NCBI GenBank assembly: GCA_937942085.1
Contig: CALDGA010000027.1
Span: forward strand, 1-34,570
Origin: an uncultured Flavobacteriales bacterium
GTDB lineage: Bacteria; Bacteroidota; Bacteroidia; Flavobacteriales; Schleiferiaceae
Length of the DNA: 34,570 nt
Direction: 5' to 3'
Positions 21,687 to 30,021 of the stretch are shown here, one piece after another (the first letter of the stretch is position 1; every line of letters begins with the position of its first letter). Under the pieces are notes generated by a model, which worked only from the letters and a program-made list of their open reading frames with translations, had not been told where the DNA came from and made no database searches. The position numbers and the translations under genes are program-made.

Positions 21687-22967
21687 ATGAAACAACCACG
21701 GCATAAGCGATCCGACCGTCCGATACCCGTCGACGATGTTTTGTTATCGGTGGTATCGGCGGTTGCAGATCGACATGCCCGAGAGGACCAACTGGCTGGC
21801 AGCCCTCCTTCGCTTGAGGTAGGGCTGCCAGTCCCCTCTCTGGCAGTTCGTTATTTGTTGCAAAATTCGGGTCTTCCATTAGGGCTTGTTTATCACCTTG
21901 TCGGGCCGCCTGCGGTCTTTAAATCGACTCTTCTGGCGGAAATGATTCGCTGGCATATTGCTTGTGGCGGTGTCGGGATTCTTTGCGAAACCGAGACCAA
22001 GCCAACGCCAGAATTGCGCAAAAGTGTGATTGGTTGGGAGGACAAACGAACGATTGTCCGAGAATGTACGTCCGTCGAAGGATGGCAAAAAACCATTACA
22101 GATTACATTAAGGCAATTCAGAAGGAATATAGCGATCGAAAAGAGGAATTAAAACCCATCATTTTTGGCATCGATAGCTATATGGGCAAAATGCCGCAAC
22201 GATTGCAGGAGAAATTTGCCCGACAGGGCTATGCGGAGAAGCACTTTGGCGAGGCGGCACAGATTATCGGCGATTGGCTCAGCGTTTATACTGCACTTAC
22301 CAAAGGATGGCCATTTACGCTGGTTGGTGTAAATCACCTAAAGAAATCGATCGACCCGGTAACGGGGCTGATTTCTTATCGCACCCCAGGCGGGCAGTTT
22401 CTGCAACACCAAAACGTGACCGAAATTCGAGTTGCTCGATCGAAGACCGAGCGCAAGGAAGCGGATGGTGTTCCGTATTACGAGACAGTAATTCAGCTTC
22501 AAACGACCAAGAATTCCCGGGGCGCTCAGGATAAGCGCATTTTTGTGACCCTCCGCCAATGGCGTGAAATTAAGGATAACCAATCGCGTCTATATAGCAG
22601 CTTCGAGTGGTGGGAATCGACCGTTCGAATGCTGCATGACGGATGGGGTCTAACGAATTCCGAACGGGAAATTTTATTACCGAAAGTTAAGAAGATTCTC
22701 GATATTCAGAAAAGGTCGCGTGGCGACTTGTTCTGGTGCGACCGGCTAAATATCGGTCGTGAGGATGCTATTCAACCGCATGAGTTGGGAATGATTCTCG
22801 AACAACAGGAGGATTTGCTGCAAGAATTATATAAAGTCCTAGAGATTACTCAGTTGCAACTATTTGGGCAGACGCAATTGCATACCGAATCGAGGCTTGC
22901 AGGTGCCAAACAAGAAGATGACGTTGTCGAGATTGAGGAGGGGCTTGATGATACGGTGTCCGAATAG
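21687..22967 (+). CDS. RecA/UvsX-like recombinase ATPase
   Basis: 426 residues, start ATG 21687 two bases after the previous stop, so probably coupled. Walker A is GPPAVFKST (73-81): the glycine just before the lysine in the usual GxxxxGKT is a phenylalanine. Later features fit the RecA fold: VGILCETETKPTPE (the conserved Glu after strand 2), PIIFGIDSYMG (Walker B Asp) and FTLVGVNHLKKS, where RecA has a polar N-Q/H sensor. The C-terminal 60 residues are acidic, as in RecA/UvsX. It should pair homologous strands with the SSB and gp46/47 partners. A 60-nt GC-rich hairpin (21781-21840) lies in its coding sequence. Confidence 0.78.
   Translation: MKQPRHKRSDRPIPVDDVLLSVVSAVADRHAREDQLAGSPPSLEVGLPVPSLAVRYLLQNSGLPLGLVYHLVGPPAVFKSTLLAEMIRWHIACGGVGILCETETKPTPELRKSVIGWEDKRTIVRECTSVEGWQKTITDYIKAIQKEYSDRKEELKPIIFGIDSYMGKMPQRLQEKFARQGYAEKHFGEAAQIIGDWLSVYTALTKGWPFTLVGVNHLKKSIDPVTGLISYRTPGGQFLQHQNVTEIRVARSKTERKEADGVPYYETVIQLQTTKNSRGAQDKRIFVTLRQWREIKDNQSRLYSSFEWWESTVRMLHDGWGLTNSEREILLPKVKKILDIQKRSRGDLFWCDRLNIGREDAIQPHELGMILEQQEDLLQELYKVLEITQLQLFGQTQLHTESRLAGAKQEDDVVEIEEGLDDTVSE
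21781..21840 (+). other. GC-rich hairpin within the RecA-like coding sequence
   Basis: GAGAGG (21781-21786) pairs with CCTCTC (21835-21840). CTGGCAGCCCT (21796-21806) pairs perfectly with 21821-21831, and CCT (21807-21809) with AGG (21817-21819) past a bulged T. It encodes a Pro/Gly-rich loop in a non-conserved part before the Walker A motif. Confidence 0.65.
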
Positions 22968-23041
22968 TTAAACGATCCTCAAATTTAAGAGAATTGGCGG
23001 AAATAGGTAAATCGTAAACCGTTAGCTTAAGGAGGTCTAAA

Positions 23042-23920
23042 ATGTCTTCACAGCTTGTTCGTCGCGCTCAGGCGCTAACCGATTTCGAAAAGGTACGGGT
23101 GGAGCAAATTCGAGAGATTATTGCAAAACAGCTTGAAGGAGAATTACGAAGCTACTGGAAGATTGGGGAACTGATTTGTGAGATTTATCAACATGCCGAA
23201 CGATTTGTGGCAGAACATGGACGAGCGAAAGCGTTAGAACAAAATATGACTGGAGTACAGCGTGTAGCACTTATTGCGCAGGAATTGAATCTTAATCCAA
23301 AAGTCCTAATGGACGCTATGCGCGTCGTCGAACGCTGGGAGACGGAGGAACGTTTCTTAGAGATTGCCGCTTCATCGAAGCAGAAGATGATGACCTTCGG
23401 CCATATGAAGGAATTGAGTCGATTAGCAGATGATTCGCTAGCGAAGCACTATGCTATCGAAGCGGCGAAGCAGAATTGGTCCGTTCGCGAATTACAATTA
23501 GCATTAAAAGGCCTGGAGGGTAAGGCTCCATTGCGGGGTCCGGGTCGAAAACCTAAGGTTCCGGAAAATTTGGAAACTTGCATTTTGTCAATGCAGAATG
23601 CGCTGACAGCGATTAAAAACAAAATTACGACCGTTTGGTTTGGGTCGGAGTATGATTTGCTGGCCGAACTCGCTGAGATTGATCCAAAACTTTTTGCCGA
23701 AGATCCTGCGTTTTTTGATCGGATTGTTGAAGTACATGCTTTAGCACAGGAGGTATCCATGTTGCTAAGCGATGCGGTGGAGCGGTTTTCGGCATGTATT
23801 GATGAGTTGGCGTCTGCTTTTAATACCTCCGAACAGCCGGAAGCGATTGATACAGAATTTACGATCGTAGAGTCGGCTGAGGAAACCGACGAGGATCAGT
23901 ACGACGAAGAGCAAGATTAG
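23042..23920 (+). CDS. DNA-binding-like protein (DUF1016-N-like) with acidic tail
   Basis: 292 residues with ATG 23042 behind AAGGAGG. The middle reads like the helical N-terminal half of DUF1016/YhcG proteins: SYWKIGELICEIY, then ALIAQELNLNPKVLMDAMRV and FGHMKELSRLAD, then a WSVRELQLALK helix. The PD-(D/E)XK half of YhcG is not visible. Residues about 165-180 are basic (GKAPLRGPGRKPK), and the tail is very acidic (EETDEDQYDEEQ). A DNA-binding or partitioning/regulatory role is likely; nuclease activity is not supported. The TAG stop lies in palindrome copy 6. Confidence 0.6.
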   Translation: MSSQLVRRAQALTDFEKVRVEQIREIIAKQLEGELRSYWKIGELICEIYQHAERFVAEHGRAKALEQNMTGVQRVALIAQELNLNPKVLMDAMRVVERWETEERFLEIAASSKQKMMTFGHMKELSRLADDSLAKHYAIEAAKQNWSVRELQLALKGLEGKAPLRGPGRKPKVPENLETCILSMQNALTAIKNKITTVWFGSEYDLLAELAEIDPKLFAEDPAFFDRIVEVHALAQEVSMLLSDAVERFSACIDELASAFNTSEQPEAIDTEFTIVESAEETDEDQYDEEQD

Positions 23921-23934
23921 AATTTAAATTCTAA
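23917..23934. repeat. 18-bp palindrome copy 6
   Basis: Exact copy with the TAG stop (23918-23920) of the upstream gene at its start. One more pair (23916/23935) extends it. The next start codon is 23 bases beyond, behind GGGAGG at 23942-23947. Confidence 0.9.
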
Positions 23935-23957
23935 TTCGGTTGGGAGGTAGTGGGAGG

Positions 23958-24653
23958 GTGAAATATCGACTTTCTCTTAAAAAAGCGCGATGGCGTTATC
24001 TTAATCTGTATGCCGCGTCGCTTTATTTTACGCACAAAGTATTGGATCGTACTTGGTTTGCTCGGTTTTCGGAAACGATTAGCGAAGAGCTGAATACAGA
24101 TGAGGAAACAATTAAGGAATTTTTGCTTCCGTTTTTCAATCAGCGTCTGACCGAAGAGGATTTGAAGCGTCTTGCTTGGTTTTTGGCTGTAAACCAGAAA
24201 TCGTTAGCCGACATTTCCGAATCGGCGAGCTACGAACCTGTTGCATACCAAATTCGCTATAGTCAGCTCGACCCTGATGCTGCACGGCTTATTTGTATTA
24301 CGGATATTCTTTCCGGACCGCTTGCCGGTCAACCCTGTAGGCTTTCTGTCCGCTATCCGACCTATTTGTTTCGTGTAATTTATCCTAAGCTTAAGCGGAC
24401 TGTAAGTATTCGACGATATGACCTTTTGGATGGATTATTGTTTTATGCCGTAGCAAAGCCATTGAGAGATTTGTGGTATTTGGTTCCAAAAACGTTGACT
24501 GTCTCCCCCTCGATGCGCAAAATAAATCGCAAAATGCTCGATGTTCGTGTCCCGCTGCGTCAGAGCGCTATGCGATGCGCTCGAGGGGGAGACACTTTTT
24601 GTTGTCATTGTTCTTTGCGGTGTGATGGCCGTCCGGTGTATCTAATAAGTTAA
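23958..24653 (+). CDS. Unknown protein with C-terminal cysteines and coding hairpin
   Basis: 231 residues from GTG 23958, chosen because GGGAGG at 23942-23947 is 10 bases upstream; a TTG at 23940 is in frame but has no ribosome site. The N-terminus is basic (MKYRLSLKKARWRYLN), then a helical domain (ETIKEFLLPFFNQRLTEEDL) and an alpha/beta part. The last 20 residues contain CCHCSLRC. Bases 24500-24594, just before that segment, form a long hairpin with a T-run behind it, so the C-terminal 50 residues may have come with that insertion. No family recognised. Confidence 0.65.
   Translation: MKYRLSLKKARWRYLNLYAASLYFTHKVLDRTWFARFSETISEELNTDEETIKEFLLPFFNQRLTEEDLKRLAWFLAVNQKSLADISESASYEPVAYQIRYSQLDPDAARLICITDILSGPLAGQPCRLSVRYPTYLFRVIYPKLKRTVSIRRYDLLDGLLFYAVAKPLRDLWYLVPKTLTVSPSMRKINRKMLDVRVPLRQSAMRCARGGDTFCCHCSLRCDGRPVYLIS
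24500..24600 (+). other. Long structured hairpin with T-tract inside an ORF
   Basis: A 14-bp perfect stem (24500-24513 with 24581-24594) is continued by GCGC (24515-24518 with 24577-24580), ATCGCA (24526-24531 with 24571-24576) and GCTC (24536-24539 with 24563-24566), followed by TTTTT at 24596-24600. It has the look of an intrinsic terminator with an elaborate loop, yet lies within an open reading frame. The region between the outer arms is 67 nt. Confidence 0.6.
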
Positions 24654-24664
24654 GGAAGCATACG

Positions 24665-25105
24665 ATGTTTCAGTTTAGACCATTGACACGCGATGCATCC
24701 ACTACGCCAGCATATGCACCTCATCGTGATCTTCTTTATTTAGGTCCAAATTTGGTTGTTATTGCGGTACAGGGAGCGATTGACAGTAGCGAGAAGGAAC
24801 CCTGGTACCGGCAGTTATTGGACTATTTTGGGGTATCGCGATCGGCGTTGCAGCAATATCGTCCAACGCTGGAGGGAGTGTTTACTCGACTAGATCTGGA
24901 GATAAAGGACGCACTGCGTGTTTCCGGGTTTAGTTCACTGCCTCCAGCCATTCAAGCTGCTTTTTATATTAAGTTGGGGCAGGCATGCTTAGCCGCACTT
25001 CATTGTGCGGTCCGGGACGTTGCAACTCCGGATGATATTCCCCCGTCTATTCAACGGATGTTGGAACAAATTAAGGATGCGCTTAAGAAATTAGGGCCCG
25101 CGTAA
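24665..25105 (+). CDS. Unknown small protein upstream of terminase
   Basis: 146 residues with start ATG 24665 and AAGGAAG at 24652-24658. Mostly helical, with YFGVSRSALQQYRPTLEGVF (which could be a helix-turn-helix) and a charged C-terminal helix. Its TAA shares bases with the ATG of the next gene (TAATG). A small-terminase role is possible from position two genes before the large terminase, but I see no direct evidence for it. Confidence 0.6.
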   Translation: MFQFRPLTRDASTTPAYAPHRDLLYLGPNLVVIAVQGAIDSSEKEPWYRQLLDYFGVSRSALQQYRPTLEGVFTRLDLEIKDALRVSGFSSLPPAIQAAFYIKLGQACLAALHCAVRDVATPDDIPPSIQRMLEQIKDALKKLGPA

Positions 25106-26232
25106 TGAATTGTTTCATCTGTGGCGGTACGGTTACGGAATATGTAGGCGATATTCATTGGATTTATTGTCCGACGTGTGATTTTGCAGGCCCGGCAGAT
25201 AAGAAAAAGCGATTTTCGTCAAAACTTCACGTTTTACCTCCAGCAGGGGAGATTGGTAGCCCCCAGCTAGTGGACTTTTGCCGCTTCTTATCGAAGCATT
25301 TTAGGCTGAATATTTCTGATTTAAATGTCGGTTCACAGTTGGCACGCCATTTTTGCGTTTATAGGAAGCAATTTGCTGTTTCGGTTTTTGACCTGCCTAA
25401 TCGCGTTTCATCGCTTTATGTATTAGGTCGGACCCCTAGGCTTGTTGGGGCGACGAAAACAAAAGGGTTTGGTCTTTTGTTTGGTAATGATTTTTTAAAG
25501 GAACGATCGGATCTATGTTATATTCTTTGTTTTCCCGATGCGGTTCGGCTTTTAGCCCGAGCGTATCGATTTGGAGAAGATGAAATTGCACGTTCGATAA
25601 TCTCGGGCCATTTCCCGAATTTCTATTGTCTTCCAGGCGTTTCTAAAGATCGCTCTTCGCTTAGTACTCTTTTGAGTCGCCCGGTCGACTATATCGTTCT
25701 TGTCAATGCAACCGGTCGTGATTTTTCAGAGCTACAGGAATACAAACAGTTTATTAGTTTATTTGCGCACGAGGGATACGTTTATTTTGATGAGGATCTT
25801 CTGAATACAATTACGGCAGAGGAGTTCTTAAAAACTGTTTGTCGCAAAAATCGGCGTTTAAACGACCTTACAGGAACACGCCAACAAATTTCTCGAACGG
25901 ATAGAACGATCGTTTTGTCTCCAAATAAAGTATTAAAGTTAATCAACGGCAACTGGGTGTATAAGGACCGTATTGAAGTAGGATTTGAAATAGCGCGTAT
26001 CGAATTTGATATTGACCGAAACACGTGGATGATTGAGTTGATTTACAATTCAGAGTTATATCGTTTATCTTTTGCTGCGGTAACACCAAATGAGGTTCAC
26101 CGGAACTTTATTACGGCATTTGCTGCGCAGACAGCATCTTATCCGCTACTTAATCTTTCGTCTCGAGATTTTATGGCGTTCCTTCAAGCGCACGGTATTA
26201 AGGTTTGCCATCATAGCGAAACGCTGCTATGA
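25105..26232 (+). CDS. Unknown protein with N-terminal zinc ribbon
   Basis: 375 residues from ATG 25105. Cys3/Cys6 and Cys22/Cys25 (CFICG, YCPTC) form a treble or ribbon-type zinc site as in transcription and primase proteins. The rest is alpha/beta without a recognised catalytic motif: FGLLFGNDFL, PVDYIVLVNATGRDF, and a C-terminal beta region (WVYKDRIEVGFEIARIEFDI). The stop overlaps the terminase start by four bases (ATGA), so it is expressed with packaging genes. It may be a packaging or DNA-end accessory protein; function not shown. Confidence 0.65.
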   Translation: MNCFICGGTVTEYVGDIHWIYCPTCDFAGPADKKKRFSSKLHVLPPAGEIGSPQLVDFCRFLSKHFRLNISDLNVGSQLARHFCVYRKQFAVSVFDLPNRVSSLYVLGRTPRLVGATKTKGFGLLFGNDFLKERSDLCYILCFPDAVRLLARAYRFGEDEIARSIISGHFPNFYCLPGVSKDRSSLSTLLSRPVDYIVLVNATGRDFSELQEYKQFISLFAHEGYVYFDEDLLNTITAEEFLKTVCRKNRRLNDLTGTRQQISRTDRTIVLSPNKVLKLINGNWVYKDRIEVGFEIARIEFDIDRNTWMIELIYNSELYRLSFAAVTPNEVHRNFITAFAAQTASYPLLNLSSRDFMAFLQAHGIKVCHHSETLL

Positions 26233-27965
26233 CCGTTGAGCTTTTGCGCAAATTTACAACATTATGTAGCGATATTGCGTCGGGCAAAATTAAAAATTTG
26301 GCCCCGTTTCTGCCATTGTTCTTTTCGTTGCGGAATAAGCCGTATACATTAAAGGATCATTTCGTTTTCGAGGAGCTATATAACGTAAAACAGCCGACGC
26401 GGACCGTCGTAATGTCGGGTCGGCAGGTCGGCAAAAGCACAAATGTGGCCGTACATAATATCTTAATTGCAGCAACGACGCCGCATATTGTGATTTTGGT
26501 GGTAACACCGCTTTTCGAGCAGGCGGCGCGGTTGAGTACGATGTTTTTTAATCCTCTTCTAAGTCAATCGCCGATTAAGTCCCTTTTCCTTCAGCCAGGA
26601 CACGTAAACCGCGTCCTTCAGAAACAGTTCGCAAACGGCTCATCGATTCTCTTTAGCTTTGCCTTTTTGGATGCTACCCGTGTGAGGGGTATTCCAGCCT
26701 CTCGCTTGGTTATTGATGAGGTCCAGTCCTTTCAACTTGATCTGCTGCCGATTGTTCGAGAATCAATTTCCCATTCCGAGTTTGGACAACAGGAGTTTTT
26801 CAGCGGAACACCGCTTACGTTAGATAACACCCTTACGGTTTTATGGGAAGAAAGTAGTCAGGCGGAATGGTTTATTCCGTGTACACATTGCACGACAAAC
26901 GGGCAGACCACATGGAATATTCCTTCGCCCGAGTTTCACCTAGAAAAGATGATCGGCCCTGTTCATGATCAGATTTCCGAGGAAATTCCAGGTACTATTT
27001 GCTACAACTGCAGAAAGCCTATTTCCCCCCGAATGGGGAGGTGGGTTCATGCCTATCCCGATCGACGGTGGGAAGCGGCTGGATATCACATTCCGCAGAT
27101 TATTATTCCGTATCATTGCATGCATCCTAAGCATTGGGCACGATTGGTTGCAAAGCAACATGGCTCCAGCGCGATGTCGATTAATAAGTTTTACAATGAA
27201 GTTTTAGGATGGCCTTATGATTTAAGCGAATCGTTACTGTCCGAATCGGATTTAAAACGTGTTGCTATTTTGCATGAAAATACTTTGGAAGAAGCTAAAA
27301 AGGTCCGAACAAATTACGAGCTTGTCTCGTTAGGTATTGATTGGGGAGGCGGAGGTGAGGAAGAAATCAGCTTTACCTGTCTGGCTCTATGCGGGTTGCG
27401 ATCCGACGGAATCATCGATGTCATCTGGGGCAAGAAGCTTCTCACCCCGTTCGACCATCTTAGAGAAGCAGCAGAGATTGCTTACTATATTGATCAATTT
27501 AAACCAAATATTGTAGCACACGACTATAACGTAAGTGGTGTAATTAGAGAAACACTGCTGACGCAGGCCGGAATAGATCAGGCAAGAATTATGCCAATGG
27601 TTTATTCCTCCCCGTCTAAAGGGGGGATCTGTATCCACCGGCCAGCAACTGCGCAGCAACCTAGGGATTATTATCGAGTTGATAAGGCGAGGAGTTTGCA
27701 GTTTTTGTGCAATTTGATAAGATTAGGACAGATCCGTTTTTTCAAATATGACTACGTTTCGACCGATTCGCCTGGTTTGATTAAGGAGTTTCTTGCCTTA
27801 AGAGAGGAAAAAATTGAGACTGCCTCCGGTCAGATTTTACGTGTTAGCAGGCGGCCCGGCAAAACGTGCGATTTTGCCGATGCCACCAATTATGGCTGTT
27901 TAGCAATTTGGGTGGCCACGGATAGATGGCCCAATTTGATTGCGGCTTTTGAAGCCGCCTATTAA
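26229..27965 (+). CDS. terL: Terminase large subunit (DNA-packaging ATPase/nuclease)
   Basis: 578 residues. The ATPase has Walker A SGRQVGKST (63-71) and Walker B RLVIDEVQS (Asp163, Glu164), with FSGTP as the coupling motif. Between ATPase and nuclease a cysteine region (CTHC, CYNC) may bind zinc. The RNase H-type nuclease residues are Asp371 in GIDWGG, Asp432 in HDYN, and Asp551 in DFADATN. It packages concatemers into proheads through the portal encoded at 31138. The ATG overlaps the preceding stop. An intrinsic terminator follows at 28060. Confidence 0.93.
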   Translation: MTVELLRKFTTLCSDIASGKIKNLAPFLPLFFSLRNKPYTLKDHFVFEELYNVKQPTRTVVMSGRQVGKSTNVAVHNILIAATTPHIVILVVTPLFEQAARLSTMFFNPLLSQSPIKSLFLQPGHVNRVLQKQFANGSSILFSFAFLDATRVRGIPASRLVIDEVQSFQLDLLPIVRESISHSEFGQQEFFSGTPLTLDNTLTVLWEESSQAEWFIPCTHCTTNGQTTWNIPSPEFHLEKMIGPVHDQISEEIPGTICYNCRKPISPRMGRWVHAYPDRRWEAAGYHIPQIIIPYHCMHPKHWARLVAKQHGSSAMSINKFYNEVLGWPYDLSESLLSESDLKRVAILHENTLEEAKKVRTNYELVSLGIDWGGGGEEEISFTCLALCGLRSDGIIDVIWGKKLLTPFDHLREAAEIAYYIDQFKPNIVAHDYNVSGVIRETLLTQAGIDQARIMPMVYSSPSKGGICIHRPATAQQPRDYYRVDKARSLQFLCNLIRLGQIRFFKYDYVSTDSPGLIKEFLALREEKIETASGQILRVSRRPGKTCDFADATNYGCLAIWVATDRWPNLIAAFEAAY

Positions 27966-27969
27966 CGAT

Positions 27970-28029
27970 GCTGTCAGGCTAAAGCGGATGCGGCCAACAT
28001 ATTAGGCATGCTCAGCTGCCTGACACAGC
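27970..28029 (+). other. Intergenic inverted repeat after terminase gene
   Basis: TGTCAGGC (27972-27979) pairs with GCCTGACA (28018-28025), and a short outer GCTG/CAGC extends it past a bulge. Inside are further short GC pairs. It could be a small RNA, an attenuator or part of a processing site between the terminase gene and the terminator. Confidence 0.4.
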
Positions 28030-28059
28030 CGTTGTATTTTGCTTTCTCCGGAGAAGGTG

Positions 28060-28089
28060 GGCCGGTTATCCATGATAACCGGCCTTTTT
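28060..28089 (+). terminator. Rho-independent terminator downstream of terminase
   Basis: Perfect 11-bp stem, GGCCGGTTATC (28060-28070) with 28074-28084, CAT loop, then TTTTTG. It would close the transcript that includes the large terminase gene. Confidence 0.88.
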
Positions 28090-28115
28090 GTTTGTCGCTA
28101 ATAAGGAGAAGTGCA

Positions 28116-28283
28116 ATGCGAGGTTTGTTTGATGGTATTGTTACGCTCGCGCTCGCCTACGGGGCGATTGCCGGTCTTTTTTCGGTCATTATCGGCTATC
28201 AGACCGGCCAGCTTACTTGGTGGGCGGCGCTGATCGTATTAGTGGTTTCTGGTCTGCTGGCTGATGCAGCTTTAAAGAAATAG
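28116..28283 (+). CDS. Small two-helix membrane protein (holin-like size)
   Basis: 55 residues. ATG 28116 was chosen for the AAGGAGAAG upstream; a longer frame from 28008 would run through the terminator. Two hydrophobic helices (about 6-27 and 33-50) are separated by a GYQTGQLTWW turn, and it ends ALKK. Size and shape suit a class II holin, but no lysozyme or endolysin gene is nearby, so this is only one option. It stands alone between two terminators. Confidence 0.6.
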   Translation: MRGLFDGIVTLALAYGAIAGLFSVIIGYQTGQLTWWAALIVLVVSGLLADAALKK

Positions 28284-28300
28284 CTAGCCGACCACAACAC

Positions 28301-28322
28301 CGGGACGCTCCCGTATTTTTTT
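28301..28322 (+). terminator. Short intrinsic terminator after small membrane gene
   Basis: CGGGA-CGC-TCCCG (28301-28313) followed by TATTTTTTT. The stem is only 5 bp, so weaker than the one at 28060. The apex matches that of the hairpin at 7239-7276. Confidence 0.6.
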
Positions 28323-28327
28323 AGCTG

Positions 28328-28356
28328 TTTCAATAAAGTATTCCAAACACCATAAT
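28328..28356 (+). promoter_or_regulatory. Possible sigma70-type promoter
   Basis: TTTCAA (28328-28333), 17-base spacer, CATAAT (28351-28356). It lies between a terminator and the ATG at 28408, where a new transcript must start. The -10 box matches five of six consensus bases, the -35 only about three. Confidence 0.35.
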
Positions 28357-28407
28357 TAATATATGAGAAGGTTTGATTCTGTTTCTACTACTACAGAGGG
28401 GTGTTAA

Positions 28408-29562
28408 ATGATCTTCGACCAGCAGACCGATCAAAGCGGGCAACAGACTGCACGTGTTTTGCGCGCTTATTCGATGCCGGCGTTCGTAAAGACCGCAAGT
28501 CAACAAGCTATTAGGGGTGATGATAAACAAACCCTTTATGCCGATCCCGAACGCCGACGCTTTCCAATTCATTCGCCGGAAGCTGTATGCGTTTCGACGG
28601 CCTATCTGTTTGAGCAGCAGACGAAATTTAAACCCGAAGAGTTTGATCGAATTTATGCTTCGCTTCGTAAAGCTGCCGAAGCGTTTAATGTGGTTGAGGA
28701 TGTAGAACGCATTGCTTACGAGGCATCCTGTACTCATAATCCTGCGCTATGGCCGGATGAGGTTTTCGGTTATATTGATTCGGAAGGTAACCGATATTGG
28801 CCGATGCGATCAAAAGAGGAGGTTCTCAAAGCCGCCGAATACTTTGTTACGTATGCGTCGGAAATGCCGGTAGATGTTCGACAAACCTTTGCTAGTAACA
28901 TCATTCGGCGTGCAAACGATTGCGGCATAGCCGAAGTGGATGACCGGATCGTTAAATCGGCAACACTTCTTGCTCCGTCGGCCCAGTTTGGTAGCGTTTC
29001 GCACCAATTTATCGTCCCAGTGTCCCATCTTGTGCGCTTGATTCGACATGCGTTGAACGTTCTCAGCCCGAATACACCCCATTATCAAGTGTTGCAAAAG
29101 TTACGTGCTTATCTGAATAGCAATCCTCCCTTAACCCAGGAGCAGACTGCTAAACTAACGCATGCCATTACTACGATTTATCAGAAAAACAATCTGCAAT
29201 ATCCGAAAGGTCTTGACGAAAAGTCTCTAACATCACCTGTATCTGTACCCGAATGGGATGTATTAAAGACAGCAGAGGTTGTGGATTTTTACAACGATTT
29301 GGTTATTAATGGTTCAAGCGGTTTGGTTTATTCCTTTAAAGACGTTGTGGCGAACATTCCAAGAGATGTATTAGAATCCGCGTTTGGAGATGAGCTAATT
29401 AAAGATGCCTGCGACGATTCGGGTAAATTGGACGGTCGACGGTTTTCTGAACTGCTTCAGCGTACCAATTATGGCGAGACATTTGATTCGATTGCGAAGG
29501 AGTTTTCGGTAAAACCGATCGGAAAACTCAAGATGGCGTTCAGCGTTAGGGATCTTCTATGA
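28408..29562 (+). CDS. Unknown protein with internal repeat, possibly structural
   Basis: 384 residues, ATG 28408 after AGAGGGG. Two modules of about 50 residues are related: DPERRRFPIHSPEAVCVSTA and following (about 47-97) and SEGNRYWPMRSKEEVLKAAE and following (about 125-172). Each has an aromatic/Pro-rich strand followed by two helices ending in (R/A)A-x-x-x-(N/G)(V/I). The rest is helical with PNTPHYQVLQKLRAYLNSNPP. First gene after the promoter-like site, in the head/packaging block, so perhaps a virion or DNA-binding protein. It overlaps the resolvase gene by four bases. Confidence 0.65.
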   Translation: MIFDQQTDQSGQQTARVLRAYSMPAFVKTASQQAIRGDDKQTLYADPERRRFPIHSPEAVCVSTAYLFEQQTKFKPEEFDRIYASLRKAAEAFNVVEDVERIAYEASCTHNPALWPDEVFGYIDSEGNRYWPMRSKEEVLKAAEYFVTYASEMPVDVRQTFASNIIRRANDCGIAEVDDRIVKSATLLAPSAQFGSVSHQFIVPVSHLVRLIRHALNVLSPNTPHYQVLQKLRAYLNSNPPLTQEQTAKLTHAITTIYQKNNLQYPKGLDEKSLTSPVSVPEWDVLKTAEVVDFYNDLVINGSSGLVYSFKDVVANIPRDVLESAFGDELIKDACDDSGKLDGRRFSELLQRTNYGETFDSIAKEFSVKPIGKLKMAFSVRDLL

Positions 29563-30011
29563 ATGTTCTAGCATTGGATTTAGGACGAAAATGCGGCTGG
29601 GCGCATAGCGGGGGAATGTCTGGAGTGTGGGATCTTTCGATTAAACCGGATGAAAGTTCCGGTATGCGCCTGGTCCGATTAAGGGCAAAATTGGAAACCG
29701 TTTATAACGCACTAGGCGTTCACTTATTAGTGTTTGAAGCAGCGCGTAACTTGCGGTTTGGAAATGCCGTTCGGTCTAATGCCGAATTCCAGGCTGTCGT
29801 AAAGCTCTGGGCGCATGATCGGGGCGTTGAATATAAAGGGTATTCGCCTAAGCAGATTAAAAAATTTGCAACCGGTAAGGGGACAGCAAGTAAAACGGCA
29901 ATGCTTGCTGCAGCCAAAACAAAATGGCCAGACTTAGAGATTATTGACGATAATCACGCCGATGCGTTGTGGCTTCTTGAGCTTGCAAAATCCGATTTAA
30001 GTATTGGCTAG
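29559..30011 (+). CDS. RuvC-like Holliday junction resolvase
   Basis: 150 residues, ATG overlapping the preceding TGA. RNase H-fold catalytic acids: Asp7 in LALDLG, Glu60 in LLVFEAARN, and the C-terminal DDNHADAL with Asp131/Asp135. GYSPKQIKKFATGKGTASK is the typical DNA-contacting part of phage RuvC-like resolvases. It would trim branched concatemers before packaging, or act on recombination intermediates. Confidence 0.88.
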   Translation: MNVLALDLGRKCGWAHSGGMSGVWDLSIKPDESSGMRLVRLRAKLETVYNALGVHLLVFEAARNLRFGNAVRSNAEFQAVVKLWAHDRGVEYKGYSPKQIKKFATGKGTASKTAMLAAAKTKWPDLEIIDDNHADALWLLELAKSDLSIG

Positions 30012-30021
30012 GTAGATCGTT

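Noticed and set aside
27605-27626. Small CCCC/GGGG hairpin in the terminase gene
   Set aside because: Short, and explained by ordinary codon use; no T-tract.
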